64,000 nucleotides of DNA, from positions 1-64,000 of the forward strand of contig NZ_FMCU01000024.1 of NCBI RefSeq assembly GCF_900091525.1, given 5' to 3'. Source of the stretch: Micromonospora matsumotoense (GTDB lineage Bacteria > Actinomycetota > Actinomycetes > Mycobacteriales > Micromonosporaceae). Under the pieces are notes generated by a model, which had not been told where the DNA came from, did not search any database, and was given only the letters and a program-made list of their open reading frames with translations. Position numbers and translations under genes: made by a program. Of the stretch, positions 44,722-53,269 are shown piece after piece (positions within the stretch are counted from its first letter, which is position 1; every line of letters begins with the position of its first letter).

Positions 44722-46281
44722 ATGGTGGATTCTGTCTTCGTCATGCCCGGCACAGTGGCTGCTCCCCGTACGGGCATCCTGCGTGACCTGCACAGCCGCT
44801 ACGAGACGGTACGTGAGGCACTGACCCGCATCGACAAGGCGGCCCGGGAGTTGGGGTTGCCCGACATCAGCACCCGTCTGATCGAGGATGTGGCCGGCGA
44901 GCGCCCCTACAGCCCCGAGGTGCAGTACCTGGAGATCTTCGCGGTCAGCCTCTCGACGTACCACCTGCTCGTCGCCGAGGGCGTCGAACCGGTGGCGATC
45001 GTGGGACAGAGCATCGGGGAACTCTGGGCCCTGGCCGCCGCCGGGCACGTGTCGGTGGGCGACGCCGCGCGCCTGGCGGTGGCCCGGTCCCGTGCACTGA
45101 CCCGGCAGGCGTGGCCGGGCACGATGCTCGCCGTCGGGGTGGACGGCCGCCGCGCGGAGTCACTCGCCGGGCTGATCGGCCACCCGCACCTGGTGCTGGC
45201 CTGCGAGAACACACCCCGGCAGAGTGTCCTCAGTGGTCCACGACGGCAGATCGACGAGGCGGAGCGGGTGGCCGAGGCGCTCGGCTGGCCGAGTGTCCGC
45301 CTCGACGTTCCGCACCCCACCCACACCCCGGCGGTCGCGCAGGCCGCCCGGGACCTGCTGGCCACCGCCCCCCGGGTGTCCTACGGCGGCGGACGGTGGC
45401 GGGTGTCCTCACCGTGGCTGGGCCGGGACATCGGCGACGAGGACCCGGTCGAGCTGGTGGCCGGCGCGCTCACCGCCCAGGTCCGGATGCTGCACACGGT
45501 GCGCGCCCTGCACGCCGCCGGCGCGGACACGTTCATCGAATGCGGGGAGTGGCCGGTCGTCACCCGGTTCGTCGAGGCGTCGGTCCCGGGCATCCAGTCG
45601 GTCGTACCGCTGAGCGAACACGACCCGGTCGCGGCGGTCCGGGCGCTGGTCGCCGGCCGCACCGAAACGGTGTCACCGCAGGTACGGACGCCGGCGTCGC
45701 CACCTTTCCCGGCGACCCCGCCACCCGTCGCGGCTGCGCCACCTGTCCCGGCTCGACCGGCTCCCACCCTCGTGCTGCCGCCACCCGTGGCGACCATACC
45801 CGCCCCGGCGGTCCCCACTGTCCCGGCGGTCCCCACCGTCCCGGCGGCGGCGGTCCCGGCTGCCCCAATCGCCCCGGCGGTCCCGCCCGCCCCGCCGGCC
45901 CCCATCGCCCCGACGCCGCCTGTCCCGTCCGTCCTGGCGCCGCCGACCCCGCAGGCACCGGTGACACCGGCCTCCCCGGCCACCGTGGACCACGTGTCGT
46001 CCGCATCGGACGCGGACGGGCAGTACGCGGTGGTGCTGACCGAGATCCGGGCCCTGTACGGCGACTACCTGGGCTATCCGCCGGAGCTGCTCGGCGACGA
46101 CGACGGCCTGGAATCCGACCTGGGCGTGGAGTCACTCAAGCAGGTCGCCCTCCTCGGCCGGGTCGCCGACCGGTACGGCCTGCCGGACCTGCGGGCCAAC
46201 ACCTCCCTACTGACCGTCGGCACCCTGGGGCGGATCGCGCAAGCCGTCGTCCAGGCCCGGGGGGAGGCGACCGCCCGATGA
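44722..46281 (+). CDS. Acyltransferase-ACP didomain protein of a PUFA-synthase-like system
   Basis: 519 residues from ATG 44722 (GAGGG upstream). Acyltransferase domain, about 1-320: nucleophile S97 in GQSIGE (the usual GHSxGE His is Gln), catalytic H201 in PTHTP. A Pro/Ala-rich linker of about 100 residues (about 320-425; PAVPTVP repeats) leads to a carrier domain, about 430-519, with phosphopantetheine site S471 in DLGVESLKQ, closest in style to PUFA-type ACPs. It would load an extender and carry the growing chain for the synthase encoded next, with which it overlaps by 4 bp (ATGA). Extender choice cannot be read from the motifs; methoxymalonyl is suggested by the cluster. Confidence 0.85.
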   Translation: MVDSVFVMPGTVAAPRTGILRDLHSRYETVREALTRIDKAARELGLPDISTRLIEDVAGERPYSPEVQYLEIFAVSLSTYHLLVAEGVEPVAIVGQSIGELWALAAAGHVSVGDAARLAVARSRALTRQAWPGTMLAVGVDGRRAESLAGLIGHPHLVLACENTPRQSVLSGPRRQIDEAERVAEALGWPSVRLDVPHPTHTPAVAQAARDLLATAPRVSYGGGRWRVSSPWLGRDIGDEDPVELVAGALTAQVRMLHTVRALHAAGADTFIECGEWPVVTRFVEASVPGIQSVVPLSEHDPVAAVRALVAGRTETVSPQVRTPASPPFPATPPPVAAAPPVPARPAPTLVLPPPVATIPAPAVPTVPAVPTVPAAAVPAAPIAPAVPPAPPAPIAPTPPVPSVLAPPTPQAPVTPASPATVDHVSSASDADGQYAVVLTEIRALYGDYLGYPPELLGDDDGLESDLGVESLKQVALLGRVADRYGLPDLRANTSLLTVGTLGRIAQAVVQARGEATAR

Positions 46282-49200
46282 CCGACACGCCACGCCTGCA
46301 CGGTCGGATCGCGTTGGTGACCGGCGCGGCCAAGAGCCTCGGCGCGGACATCGTCCGTCGACTGGCCACCTGCGGCGCACACGTCGTCGTCAACTACTTC
46401 CACTCCGTCGAGCAGGCCGAACTGCTGCGCACCGAGCTGGCGGAGGCCGGCCTCAGCGCGGAGTTCATCCGGGCCTCGGTGGCCAAACGCACCGAGATCG
46501 ACCGGATGTTCGACCTGGTCCGGCAGCGGCACGGCGGCCTCGACTTCCTCGTCAACAACGCGGCCGGCGGCGCGTTCCTGCCCCTGTTCGACGTCGACGA
46601 CACGTACTGGCAGCGGGCCTGGTCCACCAACGTCATGGGGGCGTACCACTGCTCCCGCCGGGCGGCCGAGCTGATGGTGGGCCGCCCGGGCGCAGGCATC
46701 CTCTGTCTGTCCAGCGTCGGCGCCCACCAGCCGGTCCCCGGGTACGGCCCCGGCGGCGTCACCAAGGCCGCCCTGGAGTCCCTGGTCCGGTACCTGGCGC
46801 TGGAGCTGGCCGACCAGGACATCCGGGTCAACACCGTGCTGCTGGGCTCCGTGGCCAGCGAAATCGTCGTCAACCTCGACGACCCGGCCGCCGCGCTCGG
46901 AGACTCGCCGCGCACCAGCGACCTGATGCGCCGCACCATCTCCACCCCCGAAGCGGCCCGGCTGCTCGTCCACCTCCTGCACCCGGACACCGGATTCATC
47001 ACCGGGCAGACCCTCGTCGCCGACGGCGGCATCAGCATCGGCGGAATGCAGAGTCTGCGACTGCACAGCAAACTCGCCGCGCAGGTCGGTGTGCCCACCC
47101 GAACCCCACCGGTCCGCCCCACCGCAGCAGCCAGGACACCCGAGGTGCACCCCTCGACCACCGAGGTCGTCGCCGTACCCGAGGTCGTCGCCGTACCCGA
47201 GGTCGTCGCCGTACCCGAACCGGCCCCCGCCGCCGCGACACCACGCCCGGTGCGCGACCCGCTGCCGCGCCGACCGGAGACCGGCCCCGCCGAGCACGAC
47301 CCGGATGCCATCGCGGTGGTCGGCCTCGGGGTGGTCCTGCCCGGCACCAACAACCCCGCCGAACTCTACGACCGGCTCCGGGAGGGCGTCCTGCTGGCCA
47401 GCGAGCCGTCCGCGTTCGACCTGCGGCACTTCTGGTCGGCCAGCGCGGCGGAGACCGACAGCTTCTACATCCGGGAAGCCGGCTACGTGCAGGGGTTCGT
47501 CCCCGACCCCGCCTCGATCACCGAACCCGACGGGTTCCTGGGACACCCCGGCTGGCCACGCACCACCCGGTGGCTGCGGCACTGCACCGTCCAGGCCCTG
47601 GCCGGAGTACACCGCCGGCCCGGCGACCGGTGGCTGGCGGCGACCACCGGCATCCACGACCAGACCGGGCTCGGCACCCAGGGCGTCGTCCTCGGCGACG
47701 AGTACCAACGCCTGATCCGCGACGCCATCCAGCGCAGCGGCGGCGACGACTGGCTGGCCGAACTCGCCGACCACGCCATCAGCGCCCACTACGGCGGCGA
47801 CGGCGGCAACCCGCTGGCCTACCTGCCCGCCTCGGTCTCCCGCAACGCGCTACGCGGGCTGATCCCGGGCGACGCCCAACACCTGACCCTCGACGCGGCC
47901 TGCGCCACCGGTCTGTTCTGTCTCGACGCCGCCGTCAAGGCCCTCCGCGAGGGAAGCTGCGACGTGGCACTGGTCGGCGGCACGTCGGTGATCGAACCGA
48001 TCGGCTTCACGCTGTTCTGCCGGGCCCAGGGAATCACCGTCAGCGGCCGGATCCGCCCCTTCGACCAGGCGGCCGACGGGACACTGATCGGTGAGGGCGC
48101 CGTCATGCTCGCGCTGAAACCGTACGCCCGCGCGGTGGCCGACGGGGACCACATCCACGGCGTCGTCCTCGGCACCGGACTGGCCGCCGACGGCCGCGGC
48201 AAGGGCATCCACGCCCCGGCCACCCGGGGACAGGAACTGGCGATCGGCCGGGCCTGGGCCGACGCCGGCGTCGACGCCTCCGACGTGGACTGGGTGGTGG
48301 CCCACGGCACCGGCACCCCCGTCGGTGACGAGGTGGAACTACGTTCCCTGCTGTCACGACTGGGCGAGCGGGACCGGCCGTGCCTGCTGACGTCGAACAA
48401 ACAGGTCTTCGGCCACACCGGTGTCCTGGCCGGGCTGGTGTCGGTGGCGCACGCACTGGTCGCCCTCGCCCACCGCACGATTCCCGGCCACACCGTGGTC
48501 ACCGATCCCCACCCGCTGCTGGGCGACGGCACCCGACTGACGGTGCCGGTCACCGATGCGCCCTGGCCGGTCGACGAGGCCCGCCCCCGGATGGTCGGGG
48601 TGTCCTCGTTCGGCCTCGGGGGAGCCGACGCCCACGTGGTGCTCGCCGACCGGGTGCCGTCGACCCGACCCGCGCCCCGACCGTCGGTGCCCGACCGCAC
48701 CCCGGACACCGAGGACCTGGTCGTGGTGGGCTGGAGCACCCACCTGCCCGGCCTGGACCGTGACCGGGTGCCCGGCTGGCTCGTCGGCGACGGCCCGGCC
48801 CCGCAGCTGAGCTTCGGCAGCCCGTACCCGCTGCCGTCCCCCCTCGACGTGCGGATCCCGCCCCGGACGATGCGGCACATGGACCCCGCCCACCTGATGA
48901 TGCTCCAAGCCCTCGGGCCGCTCCTGGCCGACCTCGGCGAGCCGGGAACCGCGCTGCGACCCACCACCGCGATCCTGGTGGGGGCGAGCCTGCCGACCAC
49001 GCACAACGCCCGCGCCGCCCTACGGGTGCACGCGCAGGAGTGCGCCTCGACGTTCGACCTGCTACCCGACCCCGGGCAGGCCCAGACACTGCGGGAGTAC
49101 CTCGCCAAAGCGCTCGCCGACGCCGGCGACGTCATACCCGACGAGCTCAACGAGGACGACTTCACCGGTGCCGTCTCCTGCATCCTGTCCGGCCGGGCCG

Positions 49201-52200
49201 CCAACTACTACGACCTGCGGGGCTTCGGCACCAGCGTTTACGCCCACCGCGACTCCACCCACAGCGCCCTCGATCTGGCCCTGCGCCAACTCCGCCACCG
49301 GGCCTGCGACCTGGCCCTCGTCGGCGCGGTGAGCCTGCGACCGATCAGCGGATGGGACCGTCACCTGGACACCCTCGTACCGGCGGGTCGGTCGGTCGCC
49401 GAGGGCGCCGCCGTCGTCGCCGTCGCCCGCCGCTCCACCGCCCGGGAGTACGGCCTGCCCATCCTGGGCACCCTCGGCACCGCACCCGAGGGCACCGCCG
49501 ACGACCCGGCACACACCCTGCCGGCACCGGCCGGCACCGACCGCACCTACCTGGCCCTGGACGCCCTGCTGGCGGTGCTCCGGGCCGTCGTCACCGGCAC
49601 CGACACCGTCGTGTCACCGGCCGCCCCCGGATCACCGTCGATCCGGTTCACCAGGCCGACCGGTCCCGACCCCGACCCGGGAGGGGTCGTCCCGGAACCG
49701 GCCGAACAGCCGATCGGCCGCCGGCAGACCCTCCAGCCGCGTCCGCTGACCCCACCGGATCCGGACGGGCCGGCGATCCCGGCCGGGAGCATCGTGCTCA
49801 CCGACGCCGCGGACCTCGCCGCTGCGGTCACCGGACCGGACATCGCCGTCTGGTCACCGCAGCCAGGAGTCGACGCCGCCACCCACGTACCGCCCGACGC
49901 CGCCGCCGACGCGCTGGCCGACCTGCCGTTCGTTCCACGCCACATCCGGGTCCTCACCCGGCTGGAAACCCCCGACGGCGGTGCCGACGACACCGAGGCC
50001 GCCCGGTTGGAGGACCTCCAGGACCTGGCGTTCACCACCATCCAGGCCGCGCTGCCCGCGCTGCGGGCCGGCGGGTCGCTCGCCGCGCTGCTGCTCGCCG
50101 CGCTACCGCAGGGAACGACGCACCCGCTCGCCGGTCTGTTCACCGGTCTCGTCCGCTCGGTGCGGGCCGAGGTGCCGCAGTGCAGCGGGAACGCCCTGGT
50201 CACCGACGCGTCGGACGCCCCGACCGCGCTGGCGCAGTTGGCCCGGGCGGCGACCACCCGAGTGCCGACGCACACCCTGGCCTGCCGCGGGCAGACCTGG
50301 TCCGAGCTGGCCGTCGCCGACGACGAGACCGGACCGCACCCGGCGGGGGAGCCCACCCTGCCACCGGACGCGGTGGTGGTCGCCTTCGGCGGCGCCCGGG
50401 GCATCACCCCCGAACTCCTCGACGCCGTGGCCCGCACCACCGACCGACCCCACCTGTACGTCGTCGGCCGTACCCCGCTACCGGAGACCGACGACGAACT
50501 GCCACCCCAGGCCGAGTTCATCGCCGCCGGACGCCGGGAACACCCCGACGCGTCGGTGCGGGAACTCAAGACCGCCTACGAACGTGCCCAGGCCCGCCTG
50601 GAGGTACGCCGGACCGTGCACCGGCTCGCCGAACTGTGCGGGCCGGACCGGGTCCACCACCGGGTGTGCGACGTGCTGGACGCGGACCGCACCAGGGCGG
50701 TCCTCGACGAGGTCATGGACCGGCACGGGCGCATCGACCTGCTCATCAACACCGTCCTCGACCTGCGCTCCCGGGCACTGCACGCGAAGACCCTGGTCGA
50801 CTTCCGGGCGGTACGGGCCACCAAAGCCACCGGCTACCGCAACCTCAAACGCGCCCTGGCCGGCCGGCCGCCCCGGACCTGGTGCAACTTCAGCACCCTG
50901 GCCACCCTCGCCCCCGCCCCCGGAGACGTCGACTACTGCGCCGTCAACGAATACCTGGCGTACGCGAGCACCTGGGCTGACCGGCACGCACCCGAGGGAC
51001 ACCGCGAACTCGCCATCCTCTGGAGCGGCTGGCGGGAAGTCGGCGTCGCCAGCAGCGCCGCCATGCAGGAAACCCTGCGCCGCAACCGGATGGACGCCTA
51101 CATCAGCAGCAGGCAGGGTGCCGTCCAGTTCCTCGACGCGGTGACCCGGCCCGGCAGCGGGGCGGCGGTCTTCTACATCCGGGCGGAGGAACGCGTACTG
51201 CTGGGGCAGCGGGGGATCAGCACCGACACCACCAGCGGCCGGCTGCCACTGCCCGTACCCGACGCACCACCACCCACCCCACCGGACCCGTCCCTGGCCA
51301 CGCCGCTGCTCGACGGCGTGCTGCTGCGCGGCCGCAGCTGGGCGGTGTTCACCAAGACCTGGGAGCCACACACCCTCGCGGAGCAGGACGGCCGGTGGAT
51401 GCGCCACCACCGGGTCAACGGGGAGTACGTCCTCCCCGGCACCTTCGCCCTCGAGGCCGCCGCCGGCGCAGCCGGACACCTCTGCCCCGACCTCGTCGTC
51501 ACCGGATTCCGTGACCTGGTCTGCCGGACGTCGGTGACGGTCAGGTCCGCCGGACCACCCCGCACCATCACCGTGGAGGCCCAACTCACCGACCGGTCCC
51601 CGGACCGGGCCGTGGTGGCGGTCCGGATCACCACCAACCGGGTCGGCCGCAACGGCAAGGTCCTGCGCTTCAACGACCTGCTCTGCGAGACGACAGTCGT
51701 GCTGGCCGACCGGCACCCCGCACTGCCCGCGCCGACCGACCAGATGACACACCGCCCCGAACCGGACTTCACCATGCCGGTCTACTCCGCCGACCTGCCG
51801 ATCACCCTCAGCGGTCCGTTCGCCGGAACCGGCGGGTACGCCCGGGGACCGGACGGCACGAGCGCCACGTTCCGCCTGGACCACGAGGCGTGGAAGCCGG
51901 CCCTGGCCGGGATGACCGTACCGGCGATCCTGCTGGACGCGATGGTGCACCTGCTGCTCCTGCCGCCACCCGGCGACCGGCCACCCCTGGTCGGCCCGAT
52001 GGCCGGCATCGAGGCGGTGGACCTCGGCGGGCCGGGCAACGACTGCCAGCTCAGCGCCGCGCACCCGACGATCCGGCTGCACTGCCGCTTCGCCGACGGC
52101 GCACTGACCGCCTCGACCCCCCACGGCCACGTCCTGGCCCGCATGACCGGGGTCAGCGCCCACGCCACCGACCACAGCGGGAGGTTGATCCGGCCGCACG

Positions 52201-52229
52201 CCGACACCCCCCAACCGGCCCTTCCCTGA
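46278..52229 (+). CDS. Iterative polyketide/fatty-acid synthase: ER(FabL-like)-KS-KS/CLF-KR-DH
   Basis: 1983 residues from ATG 46278. Domain 1 (1-255) is a short-chain reductase whose active site is Y156-GPGGVT-K163, spacing Y-x6-K, followed by KAALESLVRYLALELA. That spacing and sequence match FabL-type enoyl reductases rather than ketoreductases (Y-x3-K). A linker with VVAVPE repeats (296-313) follows. KS (about 341-800) has C542 in DAACATG, H676 in HGTGTP, and K708/H713. A second KS-like domain (about 814-1140) lacks Cys: position 992 is Asp in AHRDSTHS, so it is probably a chain-length-factor-like partner. KR: GGARGIT at 1371, Y1553/N1557. DH hot-dog domain: H1711 in HRVNGEYVLPG, D1887 in LLDAM. 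No AT, ACP or thioesterase within; AT-ACP is the preceding gene. Confidence 0.85.
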   Translation: MTDTPRLHGRIALVTGAAKSLGADIVRRLATCGAHVVVNYFHSVEQAELLRTELAEAGLSAEFIRASVAKRTEIDRMFDLVRQRHGGLDFLVNNAAGGAFLPLFDVDDTYWQRAWSTNVMGAYHCSRRAAELMVGRPGAGILCLSSVGAHQPVPGYGPGGVTKAALESLVRYLALELADQDIRVNTVLLGSVASEIVVNLDDPAAALGDSPRTSDLMRRTISTPEAARLLVHLLHPDTGFITGQTLVADGGISIGGMQSLRLHSKLAAQVGVPTRTPPVRPTAAARTPEVHPSTTEVVAVPEVVAVPEVVAVPEPAPAAATPRPVRDPLPRRPETGPAEHDPDAIAVVGLGVVLPGTNNPAELYDRLREGVLLASEPSAFDLRHFWSASAAETDSFYIREAGYVQGFVPDPASITEPDGFLGHPGWPRTTRWLRHCTVQALAGVHRRPGDRWLAATTGIHDQTGLGTQGVVLGDEYQRLIRDAIQRSGGDDWLAELADHAISAHYGGDGGNPLAYLPASVSRNALRGLIPGDAQHLTLDAACATGLFCLDAAVKALREGSCDVALVGGTSVIEPIGFTLFCRAQGITVSGRIRPFDQAADGTLIGEGAVMLALKPYARAVADGDHIHGVVLGTGLAADGRGKGIHAPATRGQELAIGRAWADAGVDASDVDWVVAHGTGTPVGDEVELRSLLSRLGERDRPCLLTSNKQVFGHTGVLAGLVSVAHALVALAHRTIPGHTVVTDPHPLLGDGTRLTVPVTDAPWPVDEARPRMVGVSSFGLGGADAHVVLADRVPSTRPAPRPSVPDRTPDTEDLVVVGWSTHLPGLDRDRVPGWLVGDGPAPQLSFGSPYPLPSPLDVRIPPRTMRHMDPAHLMMLQALGPLLADLGEPGTALRPTTAILVGASLPTTHNARAALRVHAQECASTFDLLPDPGQAQTLREYLAKALADAGDVIPDELNEDDFTGAVSCILSGRAANYYDLRGFGTSVYAHRDSTHSALDLALRQLRHRACDLALVGAVSLRPISGWDRHLDTLVPAGRSVAEGAAVVAVARRSTAREYGLPILGTLGTAPEGTADDPAHTLPAPAGTDRTYLALDALLAVLRAVVTGTDTVVSPAAPGSPSIRFTRPTGPDPDPGGVVPEPAEQPIGRRQTLQPRPLTPPDPDGPAIPAGSIVLTDAADLAAAVTGPDIAVWSPQPGVDAATHVPPDAAADALADLPFVPRHIRVLTRLETPDGGADDTEAARLEDLQDLAFTTIQAALPALRAGGSLAALLLAALPQGTTHPLAGLFTGLVRSVRAEVPQCSGNALVTDASDAPTALAQLARAATTRVPTHTLACRGQTWSELAVADDETGPHPAGEPTLPPDAVVVAFGGARGITPELLDAVARTTDRPHLYVVGRTPLPETDDELPPQAEFIAAGRREHPDASVRELKTAYERAQARLEVRRTVHRLAELCGPDRVHHRVCDVLDADRTRAVLDEVMDRHGRIDLLINTVLDLRSRALHAKTLVDFRAVRATKATGYRNLKRALAGRPPRTWCNFSTLATLAPAPGDVDYCAVNEYLAYASTWADRHAPEGHRELAILWSGWREVGVASSAAMQETLRRNRMDAYISSRQGAVQFLDAVTRPGSGAAVFYIRAEERVLLGQRGISTDTTSGRLPLPVPDAPPPTPPDPSLATPLLDGVLLRGRSWAVFTKTWEPHTLAEQDGRWMRHHRVNGEYVLPGTFALEAAAGAAGHLCPDLVVTGFRDLVCRTSVTVRSAGPPRTITVEAQLTDRSPDRAVVAVRITTNRVGRNGKVLRFNDLLCETTVVLADRHPALPAPTDQMTHRPEPDFTMPVYSADLPITLSGPFAGTGGYARGPDGTSATFRLDHEAWKPALAGMTVPAILLDAMVHLLLLPPPGDRPPLVGPMAGIEAVDLGGPGNDCQLSAAHPTIRLHCRFADGALTASTPHGHVLARMTGVSAHATDHSGRLIRPHADTPQPALP
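47163..47216 (+). repeat. In-frame 18-bp repeat, three copies, in the ER-KS linker
   Basis: GAGGTCGTCGCCGTACCC occurs at 47163, 47181 and 47199 (the last copy with a final base change region), encoding EVVAVP three times between the ER-like and first KS domains. Likely slippage-generated flexible linker. Confidence 0.85.
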
Positions 52230-52246
52230 CAGCCGAGGAGACAGCG

Positions 52247-53266
52247 GTGTTGTGGCACGACATCACGATCGCCGGAACCGGTTCCTGGATACCCCCGATC
52301 CGACCCGAACAGGACCCGTGGGACGCAACCCGGGCCGGCGCATCATCCATGGCCGCGGCCAACGGGTTCACCTCGGCGGCAGTCTCGACCGGGGAGACCG
52401 CCACCCAGATGGCGGCCCGGGCCGCCCTGCTGGCACTGCGCCACGCCGAGGTCCCCAGCGCCGACGTGAGCCTGTTGGCCCACGCCACCTTCCAGGACGA
52501 GGACCACTACACGCCCGCGCCGTACCTGCTGCGGGTCCTCGGAGCCACCCGTACCACCGGGATCGAGGTCGGCGCGGCCAGTGACGGCGGCGCGGCCGCC
52601 CTGGTCACCGCGGCCGAACACCTCACCGCCCAACCCACCGCCCCGGCGGCCCTGGTCACCGCCGGAGCCCGCTTCCCCCACCAGCGGTGGGGCCACGTCC
52701 GCGACATCGGCTACGTCGCCGGTGACGCCGGCGCCGCCGCGGTGCTCACCCGGGGCACCGGCTTCGCCCGGCTGCTGGCTACCGCCCAGGCCACCGAACC
52801 GGAGCTGGAGGTGCTGACCCGCGCCGGTGAGCGGGGCGCCGCCGCCGGCGGCGGCCGACGGTTCCTCGCCGAACAGACCGGACTCCTGCCGCACATCGGG
52901 GCACTTCAACGCCGCACCCGGCACTGTGTCGACACCGTCCTCGGCGAGACCGGCCTGGCAGCGGCGGACGTCTCGCACGTGGTGGCCATCGCGATCGGGT
53001 CGGCCGTGCTCGACCTGGTGCTCTCCGGACCCCCGCTGCACCGCCGCGCCACCGACAGCAGTTGGACCTTCGGCCGCCACCTCGGCCACGCCGGCCCCTG
53101 CGACGTGCTGCTCGCCCTGGACCGGATGTTCCGCACCGGCGCACTGCGGGTCGGGGACCACGTCCTCGTCGTGAGCTTCGGCCTCGGCTTCCGCTGGACC
53201 ACCGCCCTGCTCGAGATCACCCGCCCACCGCCCGGTGCGACGACGGCAGACCGGAGAACGAGGTAA
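52247..53266 (+). CDS. KSIII-like (FabH-fold) protein with Ser in place of catalytic Cys
   Basis: 339 residues from GTG 52247 (GAGGAG 6 nt upstream). The N-terminus ITIAGTGSWIPP and the fold order match FabH. The usual catalytic Cys motif (AAC.G) reads GAASDGG with S112. Near the C-terminus SSWTFGRHLGHAGPCDVLLA replaces the usual NxGNTSAAS, as in acyl-transferring KSIII relatives of orsellinate-type clusters. Ser-for-Cys occurs in DpsC, which primes daunorubicin synthesis with propionyl-CoA. The protein may choose or load a starter, or transfer the finished chain, rather than condense. Between synthase and P450 genes. Confidence 0.8.
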   Translation: MLWHDITIAGTGSWIPPIRPEQDPWDATRAGASSMAAANGFTSAAVSTGETATQMAARAALLALRHAEVPSADVSLLAHATFQDEDHYTPAPYLLRVLGATRTTGIEVGAASDGGAAALVTAAEHLTAQPTAPAALVTAGARFPHQRWGHVRDIGYVAGDAGAAAVLTRGTGFARLLATAQATEPELEVLTRAGERGAAAGGGRRFLAEQTGLLPHIGALQRRTRHCVDTVLGETGLAAADVSHVVAIAIGSAVLDLVLSGPPLHRRATDSSWTFGRHLGHAGPCDVLLALDRMFRTGALRVGDHVLVVSFGLGFRWTTALLEITRPPPGATTADRRTR

Positions 53267-53269
53267 CCC

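Noticed and set aside
45690..45970. CRISPR-like or tandem repeat array
   Set aside because: The repetitive look comes from Pro/Ala/Val codons of the AT-ACP linker; there are no spacers of uniform length or conserved direct repeats.
46278..47040. First domain of the synthase as a FabG-type ketoreductase
   Set aside because: The tyrosine-lysine spacing is Y-x6-K, not Y-x3-K, and the flanking sequence fits FabL; moreover a separate KR with YxxxN is present at residues 1371-1560.
44722..52229. Enediyne PKSE cassette
   Set aside because: Enediyne synthases are single KS-AT-ACP-KR-DH-PPTase proteins with a separate TE; here AT-ACP is separate, there is a CLF-like domain and an ER, and no enediyne accessory genes.
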